Origin: Eulemur rufifrons
Lineage: Eukaryota > Chordata > Mammalia > Primates > Lemuridae
Length of the DNA: 64,000 nt
Direction of reading: 5' to 3'
Assembly: GCF_041146395.1 (NCBI RefSeq)
Contig: NC_090999.1
Location: 68,701,001-68,765,000 of the forward strand
The position numbers were made by a program, and so were the translations under genes. Shown here piece by piece: positions 21,086 to 33,494 of the stretch; within the stretch, counting starts at the first letter, position 1; each line of letters opens with the position of its first letter. Below the pieces are notes generated by a model, which saw only the letters and a list, made by a program, of their open reading frames with translations, was not told where the DNA came from and searched no databases.

Positions 21086-23125
21086 GAATACAACTACTGA
21101 GGACCTAAATGTGTATACACTGGTTAATTTTTCTCTTCATACAAAAGGATAGATAATAGGTTCTCCATCAGTAAACATTCTATTGTGCCATAGTCTTAAG
21201 ATGCTAAATTGCTAAAATAATAATGTATATAAAGTCATTATGCTCATGCTTGCTCATAAGTGTGCAATATATGTTAACAGAATTTGAATGTGCATTTGGT
21301 ACTACTGAAATAGAGAATTTTTACCTAGCCTTTGTTTGGGAAAGAGATATTTAGAGCCAATAAATATGTAAATGAATCTAAAATTGATAAATGTTTTCTT
21401 TTCAATCATTTTCAGGAAACAAATGAGATAAAATTTTATTCAATATTAACATTATAGCTTGTGAGGTTTATCTAAAGCATAATTATTGCTGGTAATTGGA
21501 ACACACAATTTCAATTTTTCAGAAAAAATTCATTTCTTGAAAATGTAATTTGTTATCTATTCTTTATTATATACTTTTTTATTAACTAATTGTGAAATAG
21601 AAGTCCAATCTAAAATATCCTTAATTTTTTTTACCAAGTTTTAAATATATTTTCCTGTTATGTTAGCATAACATATAATTTCATATGCCCATTTTAGCTT
21701 ATTTTTAGATGAATAAATGCCTTAAGCAACTACATGTGCTATATATTCTTTTAATTCTTTCAAGAATTTTTAAAGTTTTGCACTAAGCAAGAAGCCACAT
21801 AATATTAAGTATTCAATAAATGAAAGTCAGAGGAATATAATATTATCCATAGAGAGAGATTATTATGAAGATTTTTCATCAGTATTTCTCATGAGAGTCT
21901 TCAAAGATGTGGTCATATTTTTGATAAATTTGCAAGAGTAATAACTTTTAACTGAATTAATTATGACTACTGTCCCTTTCAACTCAGAATTACTCTTTAT
22001 TATGCTTCCCCACCTGAATACAGGTATACGTAAGTTTGCTTTGATTCTATCCTTTCTCCAACATTGAAGATATTAAAAAAGTCATACGTTCCCTAGAAAA
22101 TAATTACATTATTTCAGGAAATACTAAAATGATAGTGGATTAAAGCAGAGGTAATTTCCAGGGATTAGGATTTTGCTTCCAGCCTTCAAGAGGGGCACCT
22201 TTAATTACATGCTTTTCGATAAACTACAAGTTTTAAGTGTTGTTAGTATTGACAGATCTTTATGCACTGCAATGTTTGCTTTAATAATGCATACATGTGC
22301 CCACTGAGCTTTTAGATGTCTTCTCACATGGATACTCAATGAGGGATTTTTCTGTATAATGTAGCTCTTAAGTACTGTGAGGATTATGACAGAGAAAAAA
22401 TGATTTAAATTATTGAACTTGCATGAGGTTGTTATTTAATGGGAAATGTTTTCTGTGCTTTTCTTCCACCTCTTGGTGCCCAGCCAGGGTTATTTGAAAG
22501 GAGAAACAAGAATGACAAAAGGCTAAGGAGCCAGTTTCTCTTTACCACTTTCAGTAAATATATGGTAGATGTCTGTGCACTTCGTTCCTGAACATTAAAT
22601 GGATTTTATGTTGCACCTTTCTTTGGCTGAGAGTGAAGGGGATATTTGACTTTCCATGAGAGAAACTCATCTTGATAGATGCAAACTCATCTGAAGGGAT
22701 GATTGGTCCAGAGGTCCAGATTCTTCAGCAATCACTTACTGGCTAGATGCTTGTCTCATTTATTGCTGCTCCCTGCTGTTTTGACAACTCCACACTCCAT
22801 TTTTAATCTGCTAAAAGGGGTTTACAAATTCTTGATTCTCAGATCCCAATCTGAGAATTTCATATCAGGATGGAGCAAAATGAAAATGTACAGTTGAAGT
22901 AACTGACAAGCTCGCATTACTCTTTTTTCCTCTTGTTTATGAAAAATATTTATATCATATAATATTAAAATACTTTCATGTTTAATTGTCCTTTAATAGC
23001 ATCAAGTTGCTTTTAAGTAAGATTATTGGCAATAAAAAATGTTTTTCTGTATGGAGCAGAAATATTCTTACTGGCTTGGATAAGAATAAAGAGGAGGTAG
23101 TCAGATTTTATGCTTATAATGACCT
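21086..23125. other. Unannotated, unique-looking DNA
   Basis: About 2 kb with no repeat family, exon or RNA recognised. The stretch 22140-22720 is the least AT-biased part and may be single-copy DNA. Confidence 0.4.
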
Positions 23126-23129
23126 TTTA

Positions 23130-24540
23130 CTCTTTTTTAAATTCTTATTTTAATAATGGTAAAATTTACATACAGTGAAATGCACAGATCTTAAGTACAA
23201 ATTCAAGGTTTTAAGTATAATAAATGTAATCAAAACCCCATTAAAATATCAAACATTTTTCTCAATGCCAAAAGTTCATTCATTCCCCTTCTAATCATTT
23301 CCCATTCTCCTATAGGTAAAGACTGATTTCTATCACATAGATTGGTTTTGTCTGTTTGTGAATTTTATATGAATGGAGTGCTGTATTCAATATAATGTCT
23401 AAATTTTTTGTCAACACATATTTTTGAGAATTACCCATGTTGTATGTATCAATAATTTGTTTCCTTATGTTGGCGAAAAGAATTCCATTGTACAACTCTA
23501 CAGCAATTATTTTTAATCATCATCTGTTGATGGACATTTGAATTATTTCTAGTCTTTAGCTATTAAGAATAAGGCAGGTATGAATATTTCTGTGCATTTT
23601 TTGGTAAAGTTTTCTGTGACAAGCCCCACAGCACTCAAAAGCATCTGTTATTGGAATTTCTTCTAGGAGTAGAATTTCCATTTGGTATGATTTATATTTG
23701 ATAGAATCTGGTAATTGATTTATATTTAACTTTATGAGAAAATAACAAAATTTTACAAAGTAGTTGTGCCATTTTATACATCCACTAGCAATGTATGAGA
23801 GTTTCAATTGATCTATTTCCTGTTCTCACTATCTGGGGTTGTTAGTCTTTTAAATTTTAGCTAATTCAGTAGGCATTAAATGATATCTTACTGAGATTTT
23901 CATTAACATATTCTTTCTCATCAATATTCTTGAGCATCTTCCATGCGTTCATCAGCCATTCCTGCATTTTTTGTTGTGAATCGTATCTTATAGTCTGTTT
24001 CCGTTTTTAAATTAGTTATATTCTTTGTTTTTTGTTTAGTTGTAAGATTTCATTATATATTCTGAATAAAGTCCTATGTCAGATATATGTATTGCAAAAT
24101 TTTCTCAGTCTGTGACTTGCATTTTCATTTTCTTTACAAAGCCCTTAAATTTTTAAATTTGAAGAAGCCCAGTTTGTTATATTTTTAATTCTAAAGTTAG
24201 GGCTTTTTCTGTATCCTCTCTAAGAAATATTTGTATATTCCAAGGTCTTGAAAATATTCTTTTGTGTTTTCTTCCAGAAGATTTGTTTTATCTTTTAAGT
24301 CCAGCTGTATAATCCATCTCAAATTACTTTTTGTGTGAGGTATGAGGTAGGGGTTCAGGTTCAACTTTTCCCATACATTTACCTGAACAATATATTAGAT
24401 ATATCTGAACCTATTTCTGGACTCCCTATTCTGTTTAATTTATTGAAATATCTACCCTTATGCTGATAACACACTTTCTTGATTATGTAGCTTAATAAGT
24501 CTTTTAATCAGTTGGTGTAAATCCTCCAACTTTGTTCTTT
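23130..24540 (-). mobile_element. L1M: Old L1M, antisense (first part)
   Basis: A long antisense match to the 3' UTR and 3' part of ORF2 of an old mammalian L1. In order: 'acatacagtgaaatgcacagatctt', 'tgttgatggacatttgaattatttc', 'catccactagcaatgtatgagagttt', 'tcttgagcatcttccatgc', 'atattctgaataaagtcctatgtcag', 'gaggtaggggttcaggttcaac' and 'cctccaactttgttcttt'. It is interrupted at 24540 by a younger L1 and resumes after it. No frame is intact. Confidence 0.85.
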
Positions 24541-24928
24541 TTTTTTCACATTTAAAAAAATAATAATTCTTTAATAGCATCAAATATCCTCAATTGTATT
24601 TAAATTTCCCCCAATTGTTTTGGGTTTTCTGTTTGTTCATTTTTTATTTCAGCATATTACAGGGGTACAAATGTTTAAGTTACATGTATTGCCTTTGCCC
24701 CACCTTAGTCAGAGCTTCAAGCATGTCCATCCCCCAAAGGGTGTGTACCACACCCATAGGGTGTGTATATACCCATCCCTCCTCCTCCCCCCATCTGCCC
24801 GACACCCATTGAATGTTACCACTATATGCATACTTAAGTGTTGATCAGTTAATACCAATTTGATGGTGAGTACATGTGGTGCTTGTTTTTCCATTCTTGT
24901 GATACTGCACTTAGCAGAATGCACTTCA
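24541..24928 (-). mobile_element. L1: Younger L1 3' end nested in L1M, antisense
   Basis: The lineage-specific L1 3' UTR in antisense ('agcatattacaggggtacaaatg', 'gtcagagcttcaagcatgtcc', 'gatggtgagtacatgtggtgc'), truncated near the end of ORF2. The direct repeats CAACTTTGTTCTTT (24527-24540) and CAACTTTGCTCTTT (24929-24942) are its TSD inside the older L1M. Between the outer poly-T (to 24546) and the inner T-rich end of the 3' UTR (from about 24640) lie about 92 bp of non-tail sequence, which suggests a 3' transduction. Confidence 0.88.
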
Positions 24929-24942
24929 CAACTTTGCTCTTT

Positions 24943-25050
24943 AATCAACATTGCTGTAGGCCTTCTAGTTTCTCAGCATGTTGTGTCAGTTATTAATTTG
25001 TTGACTTTTAATTACATATTTAACCTTCTCTATTCTGTTTGTGAAGCTGG
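24943..25050 (-). mobile_element. L1M: Old L1M, antisense (second part)
   Basis: It continues the L1M after the nested element ('ctttaatcaacattgctgtaggccttctag' corresponds to the usual 'tttttcaagattgttttggctattctagg'). Recognition fades after about 24990. Confidence 0.45.
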
Positions 25051-25523
25051 AGTTTAGATTCTTCAAACTACATTTCTCTTCTGTCAGCTGTGTCCCTGTT
25101 AAACTCTCCCAATGGGTTGTACTAGTGGGAGACAGCAAGGTGCAAGGAGCTACACATTCCAATTGTTGGGGTTTTTTTTTCTGGGAGACTTCCTGAAAGC
25201 TTGACATTCCTGTAAACAGCACTCCAGAGACTCCACAGTGGCAGCTATGCCTTCTTTTTGCTCTTATACCAGCAGTACTCCCTTCTCAGGGGTCTGTGTC
25301 CCGACCGACTAAGGGAACAGAACAGTCCTTTAGCAGTAGTGTCCCCTCTTCTAAACCTGTATCCCAGTGCTGTGGGCTGTCTCCTGATATGTGGAGAGAC
25401 CAGCATCAGCTCAGTAGCATGTCCTCAAAACTGAGTTGTAATCCAAAGGGTCCCTCCCTAAGTTTCTAAGTTTTTCCCTTTGGGAGAGAGATATTGGTTA
25501 ACATTAAAAAAAAAAAAAAAAAA
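25051..25523. other. Unassigned block inside L1M, ending in an A-tract
   Basis: A more GC-balanced sequence separating L1M pieces and ending in an A-run (about 25506-25522), after which L1M resumes. It may be a retrotransposed insert with an A-tail or a decayed LTR; no family recognised and no clear target duplication seen. Confidence 0.4.
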
Positions 25524-25695
25524 TCTTTGTCAGATACTCACATCGTGTTTATGCAGTCCTTATAAAATGAATTTGGAAGTGTCTCCTAAATTTTCTGGAA
25601 ATGTTTGCGTAATATTAGAATGATATTTCCTTTAAATGTTTTGGAGAATGAACAAGTAAAGTAATCTGACCTGCAATTCAGTTAATTGAATATAA
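25524..25695 (-). mobile_element. L1M: Old L1M, antisense (third part)
   Basis: 'ccttataaaatgaatttggaagtgtctcc', 'ttctggaaatgtttgcgtaatattag' and 'ttaaatgttttggagaatgaacaagtaaag' match the antisense L1 ORF2 order upstream of the previous parts. This is probably the same element as 23130-24540. Confidence 0.7.
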
Positions 25696-26260
25696 TATTT
25701 GGAATTTTAACACACAGAAATACTATATTGTGAGAAGAAAATCTATATCTGGAGATAGACATAGTGAAATTACAGGTATAAATTGAGGTTAACAAGCCAA
25801 ATGACTAAATATTCAAATGTGATAAATCAAAGTGATAAAGTGTACAATAAAACGGCACTATCCTCATAAACTGATGTCTTCATAATGACCTGGAAATAAG
25901 GCCTAGAATTAAGAGTTCTTGGAGTTCCTCCAATTTTCACGACAGAAATGATGATGTGCAAATAGCTTTCAGGCCCCAGTCTGGGCCCCCACCCTTTTCT
26001 TTATACTCCCAGCTCTGTTGCATTGTGAGGGGCTCAAATCCAAGTTCTAGCCACTCCCTGTATGTGGCCACCCCTCAAAACTAGAAGTGCCCTCATATGT
26101 GGTGCTTGTCTTCAATGTGGTCCCAGGGAAGAGGCATACTTAGGCCTTCAAAAAGGACTTTTAAATTATAATTATACCTTATCTATTTTTTTCATCTAAG
26201 ACTTTTTCTTCTTTCTGAGATGATCTAGCAGCTTATGTCTATGGTCAGCCGTCTTCTCCT
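25696..26260. other. Unannotated DNA
   Basis: No gene or family recognised. The sequence at 25910-26150 is less AT-rich and could be a decayed LTR or unique DNA. Confidence 0.35.
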
Positions 26261-26264
26261 GAGT

Positions 26265-26375
26265 GTATATATATGATGTTTTGATACAGATGTGCCATGT
26301 GAAGAAATCAAACCAGGGTAATTAACATATCCATTACCTCCAGCATTTATCATTTGAGGTGTATCTCAAAACAAA
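26265..26375 (-). mobile_element. L1M: Old L1M 3' UTR fragment, antisense
   Basis: 'ttttgatacagatgtgcc', 'caaaccagggtaattaacatatccattacctccagcatttatcattt' is a familiar antisense L1M 3' UTR string. Confidence 0.6.
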
Positions 26376-27391
26376 TTAAGGGAAGGAATAAAAGCTTAGG
26401 TAAAGAAGAACAATCAGAAGCCAAAAAAGCGGGAGCAGGTAAATCAAGAAGGAAATTAATGATTCAAACTACTACAAAGGCATTATTAATATGTTTGAGA
26501 ATTCCAGGGTGAGATTTTAGGGCTCCAGACCACATAAGAGAATGGAGGACACACTGCAAGTATGCAGTGAAGTATTATATTTGCATAGCAAAATTTTCTT
26601 GTCCATTAGCTAATTATAATAATTTGTTCAGAGTTTTTGAATTATTTCATTCCTTCAGCATTCCTTTGTGACTTCCTTTTTTGTGTCTGAAAGTTAATTG
26701 GTAGTTGAAGTCTGTTAGTCCTGTTAACCCAGCAGCTGGCAATGCACTTGAGGAGTAAAACAAAAGTGCATATTGGGGAATATATACACAAATATACACA
26801 CACACAAGCACAGGACACTCGAATGAAGAAGACAAACAAATGATATATGCTTACTATATGTAAATCCTAAACAGGAGGGTTTTTTTTGCTTATTCTTCCT
26901 TATGTTTTATGTGATTGTTATATATATCCACCATTTTACATATACACTTTCCAAATAAGTGTAAATGGATTAGCCACTTATGTAGTTTACTTTCTGGTAA
27001 ACTAATTCTAAATTAAGGGATTACACACTTTTTGTGTAAGGAGTCCTAGAAATCATTTATAGATATAGCTGCCTCTAGAATTTTACTAGTTCAGTATCCG
27101 GAGTCTGGAAGCATTTTGGTCACATCTTAGTTTGTTGCTCTAAGAATAAAGTATATAATTGTATTGTCTATGCTTTCTTCTATAAATTATCTGAAACACT
27201 ATGATATGTTTAAGTTAGTTTTACATAGATTTAAGATAGAGGCAAAATTCTTGATAGTAATCATTATTTGAAATAGTAGCATTTAACTTAGATGAATAAC
27301 ATTATCTTAATGTGTTAACATTCCCAACTAACCAAGAAGAATACTGTCTCATCCGATTATAATTTCATTTAAAATTATTTTTATCCATATA
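26376..27391. other. Unannotated AT-rich DNA
   Basis: No gene, RNA or repeat family recognised. It has a short CA-rich patch at about 26790-26815. Open stretches on the minus strand at 26642-26839 translate this patch and are not credible genes. Confidence 0.4.
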
Positions 27392-28555
27392 CAGTTATAT
27401 ATCACTTAACAATGGGGATACATTCTGAGAAATGCATCATTAGGCTATTTCATTGTTGTGCAAACATCATGGAGTGTATTTACATAAACCTAAATGGCAT
27501 CACCTTCTATACGCCTAGGCTATATGGTATAAACTATCATTCCTAGGCTACAAACCTGTACAGTATGTGACTATACTAAATACTGTAAGCAATTATAACA
27601 CAATGTTAGGTATTTGTGTATTTAAACATATCTAAGCATAGAAAAGGTACAGTATGAATATGGGATAAAAGGTAAAAATGTTACACCTATAGAAAGTTAC
27701 CATGAATGGAGCTCGCAGGACTGAAAGTTGCTGAGTGAGTCAGAGAGTGAGCGGTACATGAATGTGAAGGTCTAGGGTGCTATAATTAGGCTACACTATA
27801 TTCATAATTTTTTTTCTGTCTTCAATAATAAATTAACCTTAGCTTACTATAACATTTTTACTCTATACAATATTAATTTTTTTAAACTTTTGACTCATTT
27901 GTATTAACACTTAGCTTAAAATACAAACAAGTACAGCTGTGCAAATATATTGTCTTTCTTTATATCTTTATACTACAAGCTTTTATCTATTTTTAATTTT
28001 TTTTTTACATTTTAAACTTTTTTTTGTTAAAAACTAAGACATAACATATTAGCCTAGGCTTACCCAGAGTCAAGATCATCAAAATCACTGTCTTCCACCT
28101 CCACATCTTGTCTCACTAGAAGATATTCAGGGAAAATAATATGTGTGGAGCTGTCATCTCTTATGACATCAATGCCTTCTTCTGCAATAACTCCTGAAGG
28201 ACCTGTCTGAAACTATTTTATCATTAACTTTTTTTTTCAGTAAATAGGAGCACACTCTGAAATAATGATAAAAAGTATAGTAAAATGAATACATAAGCCA
28301 GTTACATAGCTGTTTAGTATCATTATTATTATGTACTATACATAATTGTATGTACTACACTTTTATACAAATAGCAGTAGGTTTGTTTCCACCAACATCA
28401 CCACAATCACATGAGTAATGGTCATGCTACAACATCACTATGGCTACTATGTCCCTAGGTGATGGGAATTTTTCAGCTCCATTATAATCTTATGGGACCA
28501 CTGTTACATGTGCAGTTCATCATTGACCCAAATATTGTTATGCAGAGGATGACTG
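27392..28555 (-). mobile_element. mariner-superfamily-type DNA transposon relic with TIRs
   Basis: A 1,164 bp element. The left end CAGTTATATATCACTTAACAAT and the inverted right end CAGTCATCCTCTGCATAACAAT are imperfect TIRs, with TA immediately outside on the left and TT on the right (a decayed TA target duplication is likely). Interior words such as 'cctaggctatatggtataaac', 'caaacctgtacagtatgtgac' and 'ataatcttatgggaccac' belong to a repeat I recognise as common in primates but cannot name. A transposase-like C-terminal tail lies on the minus strand at 28060-28212, which sets the orientation. Confidence 0.75.
28060..28212 (-). pseudogene. Transposase C-terminal tail remnant
   Basis: The minus-strand open stretch runs from after a TAG (28213-28215) to a TAA at 28060-28062, about 50 codons. 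It reads SSTHIIFPEYLLVRQ and then a strongly acidic end, EVEDSDFDDLDSG. An acidic C-terminus inside TIRs is what pogo/Tigger-type transposases show. No catalytic core remains. The link to transposase is inference. Confidence 0.5.
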
Positions 28556-29524
28556 TTCTCAGAAAATACTTGTTTCTTTCTATTTATAAAGTATTTTAAA
28601 AGGTCAAATATAAGTGTGTTAAAATGTAGTATTACTTTTACTCATATAATTTTCTCTTTTGGTTAGAAAAGTCAGTTTACATTTATTGAATTCATTTTAG
28701 TCTCTCTAATTAGGTTTTAACCAAAACACTTTGAGTTGCTCCAGGCTACGGCATTTAGAATAGAAACAATGCCCCTGCTTGTTTATTTTTTCCTCGTATG
28801 GCCAGAAAAATATCATGTGCAATTCTTGTTTTTTGTACTCATGGGAAAAAGCTTGTGAGAAACTTTCATGCTGAGTGGTCAGTTATACATTAAGTTTGTA
28901 GACAATAAGATAAAACTGGCATTGACCTACTCATTAATATTTCCTGTTTCCTTTTAAGTGCTAACAGATGTACTGTGTATATTCTACCTTTTCCTCTAAT
29001 GCTTTCCTTATTTACCATCAGAAAGAACTACTTGACCAAAAATTGTAAACTTAGTCCTTTCTCAGATGGCAAAACCAACCCAGATCCTGGGTAAGAGAAA
29101 TTTAAGAAATTGTAGCACAATTTCTGGGTATCAGTATCAAATGGGTTCCCTTGATTATCTGTCCCTGGCCTTGTGCCACAGTGGTGATAACTGGCTTCTT
29201 CTCATTTTTGTATTATGTTGGGAATACCTTCTTGGGCATCTGTTGCTTCTTCCTACTGACTGTCATTGTTCCTTCTTCTTGTAGAAGGATACCTATTTGC
29301 CTTTGGGGTAACCTCTTCCCTGTTGGATTTGGTCTTGGTCTACTATATTGACTCCTTATATCCAACCCCTCAGCAAAAACCAACATTAGAGAATGTAAAC
29401 TCTCTCTCCAAGTTTATGATTTTAGATGGCCCAAAAGACCTATAAATAATCTGCAAAATCTCCATCACTGATTACAAGTGAAGACATATGATCTTGCAAC
29501 TCAAAAAAGGAAAAGAGGCATATA
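28556..29524. other. Unannotated DNA
   Basis: No repeat family recognised. Two overlapping open stretches at 29066-29351 are hydrophobic and Cys/Leu-rich, but show no domain, and neither has splice or promoter context that I can support. Confidence 0.35.
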
Positions 29525-29635
29525 TTCATCAATTGATTAATTTAACAAATATCTATTAAGTATCTATTATATAGTAGGTACTCTTACAGATGCTGGGGAT
29601 ACAATGGTGACCACTCAATGAAATAGTTTATACTA
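29525..29635 (+). repeat. Ancient interspersed repeat fragment
   Basis: 'tttaacaaatatctattaagtatctattatatagtaggtactcttacagatgctggggatacaatggtga' follows a very common old mammalian repeat string ('caacaaatatttattgagcacctactatgtgccaggcactgttctaggtgctggggatacagcagtga'), probably from an ancient LINE. The family is not assigned. Confidence 0.5.
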
Positions 29636-30637
29636 CCATTTTGTTTGATAAACATTTACCCATTTGGAATAAAATAGTCTACCAATTTCTATCACAACAG
29701 TCTTCAGAAGAGATTTTACATTATTAATATTTTGCCTATAAATTAAATACTTTTTCTGTAATTTATTATTGCTTCTCTGTTTTCCCAATTCTGTTAGAAA
29801 TAAGTAAACTAACTGTATCTGCCTTCAAACTCTGTCCTTTTTATATGTATGATAAAGGAGTTGCTTATAAGCCGTATTCCTTTTTTGTTCCCAGAATGAA
29901 TAAAAAATATGTACTACTTCTAAAAATAGATGCTCAATCTGGTGGAGGATAAGTAAGCTAAAATAAATATATTTTTTAAAAATTTGGTTAATTCTAAATG
30001 CAATGATGGAATATCTCAATTTGTTTAGCAAATATTTATTTATATATTTATGATGAGATATGCTACTTAGAAATTACATAATACCTTAAATATGAATTAG
30101 ATATTATTTTAATTTTACACTACATATTCATTACTACATAGAAATCTTATGTAAATACATGATTCCACACATAATATTTACAACTATAGTACTTTAGTAC
30201 CTAAAATATAACATCAACGGTATTACTTTAGTTACTATTGCTTTAAGTTACTATAGTGCTTGTTTGGCTTTGGAAAAATTTACATTTTAATATAAGATGA
30301 ATACCAGTAAATTGAAGTCCACTATTATCAAAAATGGAAATCTATTTTTTCTCCAAGTTGAGTGTTCACATTTCTAACTAAATTTACTCCTAGGTCAGCA
30401 CATGCTTTCCAATGTAAGCAATTCCAAATCTCTGTAATGAAGGTATAGAATTTTATAGGAACTTCAACAGATTAAATAGGAGACATGAACAACCAGATAT
30501 GTGTCATCATGGTCAATCTGCCATCTAAAAATAATCTTTTCAAGAGATTGAAAATTGTGTATATTGATCCAGAAAGTCTTTCATTTCATAGAAAATATAC
30601 ATTTAAAAAAAAAAAACTACTTTAAAACTATTTCTTT
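29636..30637. other. Unannotated AT-rich DNA
   Basis: No gene, RNA or repeat recognised; an A-tract of 12 bases lies at about 30605-30616. Confidence 0.4.
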
Positions 30638-30653
30638 AGAAATAGATTTTTCA

Positions 30654-30997
30654 GGCCGGGCGCGGTGGCTCACGCCTGTAATCCTAGCACTCTGGGAGGC
30701 CGAGGCGGGTGGATTGCTCAAGGTCAGGAGTTCGAGACCAGCCTGAGCGAGACCCCGTCTCTACTAAAAATAGAAAGACATTATATGGACAACTAAAAAT
30801 CTATATAGAAAAAATTAGCCGGGCATGGTGGCGCATGCCTGTAGTCCCAGCTACTCGGGAGGCTGAGGCAGTAGGATCGCTTAAGCCGAGGAGTCTGAGG
30901 TTGCTGTGAGCTAAGCTGACGCCAAGGCACTCACTCTAGCCTTGGCAACAAAGTGAGACGCTGTCTCAACAAAAAAAAAAAAAAAAAAAAAAAAAAA
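30654..30997 (+). mobile_element. Alu: Alu SINE, strepsirrhine type (copy 3)
   Basis: A complete dimeric Alu, close to copy 1 (I count about seven differences over the body). It shares the 6-base deletion in the left arm, GAAAGACATTAT in the linker, GCCGAGGAGTCTG, and TCTCAAC before the tail. The 16-base target duplication AGAAATAGATTTTTCA (30638-30653 and 30998-31013) is perfect, so the insertion is recent on this lineage. Confidence 0.97.
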
Positions 30998-31013
30998 AGA
31001 AATAGATTTTTCA

Positions 31014-33490
31014 AGGGTACGTGCTTTTGAATGTCAAAAATTTAAAACTTACTTTCTATAGTTAGAGCTGTGATTAGTTGAAAGATGAACTCAGTGGACT
31101 AAATAGTAAGTAAAGAGGAAATTAATTCCAATGTTGTCCAAAGAGGCTAGGTTAACTTCTAATTGAGATGATGTGTATTCATGTTTCTGCTCTTCAATTT
31201 TACAGCAGTATATTGACTTAGAATTTTCCTTGAACATCAGTCAAATCCATTTTGTCTCATTTTGTCAATGCAGAAATAGTCCTAATTCTGAAATCCTCAG
31301 TATTTTCCAACATGTAAGCTTATAGTGAATCTAACTCCAACTTTTTTAAAACAAGTCCAACAGTCAGTGATCATTTCTTATCATCTATCCATTTTCATAG
31401 GTGTCATTAGCCTCTGTAGTTTCTGGTAAAAAATTTAAACTCTTAGCACATGTGATTGTGTCTTTGAAAGTTCAGTGAATGTAAATGAAAATCAAAATCA
31501 AACAAAACTAAAAACCAAGATTACAGTGTTAGCTCCACCATTGGCTTGCTCTGTTGCCTACAATAACTCATCTCATCTGGCTTTCAATGTATTTCTTGTG
31601 TAGAAAGTAATATAAATAAGCCTATGTTGACTTTTTTTTAATCTTTGGGAATGTACAACAGAATCATTTTCTTACATTTTCTATTTGAGATGGGTTGGGA
31701 GAGGTTTTGTTTCTTTGCATGCTTTATTTTTAATTTAGATAACTATACAGCTAGTAAATGGTAATATTTGACAAATTTTTCAGTGCCATTCTTTTTCATT
31801 ATTCTTCAAATAAGCCTTGATTATTTTCTTCCAGTTTCAAAGCTTCTATGGAATTCATATTATTCCTTTTTAAAAAATCTGTATGGTTTATTTGGATGGA
31901 TTTTTGAAACTCACTTGTATTTTTATGTTTCTCAATTTAGCCTTCATACTATTTTCTACTTCTAACTCTAGCCCATTTTGTCACATGTTGAAAGTATCAT
32001 ATAGCTCACTGAATGCAGAATAATGTTTGTTTGCAAATCTAACAAATTAAACACAAAGGATATACTTATAGGAGCTATACTATGAAAATCAATGATCTCA
32101 TGAAAAGTTAAAATTTGTAAAGCATGTCAGTACCACAGAAGTGTAACTGGGGGGATTGCGCTCCTCTTATTTTGTGTGAGTACATAGAGAAACTTGTAAA
32201 AGCTGTCCTGAAACAGAATAATTGAAAGAGCAGGATTCTCAGAGCACAGGACATCTATCCCAATCCATAGTTGCAGGGACTCAGTGGAAGCACATATCAC
32301 AAAACTGCTTTTGACAGTTTGGACAGTGTGGACTTGCTCCGACTGGCACTAGAAAGGCATCCCAAAGACGGCAGATGCAGGGTGTACAAGGGTCCAAGTG
32401 CCCATCATCTGTCAGGCTTCCTGTCTCATCTCCAACTTAGGTTCATTTCACTTATGTCTGGGACTCAGACACCACGTCACCCATGACATCTGATGGAAAC
32501 CACAAGAGATTGAGAAAAAATAAATAAATTTTGATAGCTGAACTTTCAAATCATGCTTGCATTCCTTTGAAAAAGCTGTCGTTTTTTAGAATGTCCATTT
32601 AGTAGGTCCCAGATGTGCTCGCTGATATTCAAAAGGAGGTTACCATTCAATTATTGATAAACAGTATGGGCAAGTGATATTTCATTTATTATTTTTCAAA
32701 TAGAGTTGCTTTGCTTTACCAGTCTGCTTTGCTAATCAATCTCTGTGACTATATGGTCAATTTTGTCTAAGGCAAACTTCTTTTAGGCAAACAAAGAGTA
32801 TTTATCTTATCACTACATTATGGATAATGACCCGTAACTGTATAGAATTGTGTTGTCAACTTTGACCTGGTTTTATTTATTTTTAATTTCGCCTAACTAT
32901 TGGTTCATGGAAGGTTCTTTGCATCCTGTTTTATAGTGTGATGGGGATGGATATAACTTAGGGTTATCAATATAAGAGCAGAATACACAGGACCACAGAA
33001 ATCTTAAGAAAATCATTTTGACTCTTCTTTCCCCAACACTTTGTCTCACCCTGAATTGCACAGTACTGTCTGTAAAACAGTTCAAAATAGAGACAATTTC
33101 TCTTAAGATACTTTTTCTTTTATAAAGAACATTTCTTGTACATTTTCCGCTTTCTATACCCTCCATCATGACATGTTTTAAGCTTGCTTTCTTGTTTGTA
33201 CATCTACCTGTGAGATATAGATGGAGATTATGAAAAGGATTTGTGGTGGCTTTCCCAGAGTATGACATACAGCTAGGGAATATTTTCCCATACTAGTCAA
33301 AGTCTTTCCATTAGTCATCTGTTGGGACTAATTATTTTACATTAAATATGCAGCATCTTAATTCTCTGTCTGGCACCTGATCTTTCTGTAAACCACCCAA
33401 TTCAACTTTATTGTGATGCTTGGAGTTAGGCCCACATAGATCTGAAAACTTATTCCATTGTCACTTTGATGAATCCAAGTGGTATTATTG
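31014..33490. other. Unannotated, unique-looking DNA
   Basis: No family recognised with confidence; 31540-31630 has weak MIR-like words. The open stretch 32271-32486 (71 codons) and the antisense one at 32897-33268 (123 codons) have no known domain and no coding context I can support. Confidence 0.35.
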
Positions 33491-33494
33491 TGCC

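Noticed and set aside
32897..33268. 123-codon minus-strand frame as a gene
   Set aside because: No motif, no neighbouring exons, no promoter or polyadenylation context that I could support.
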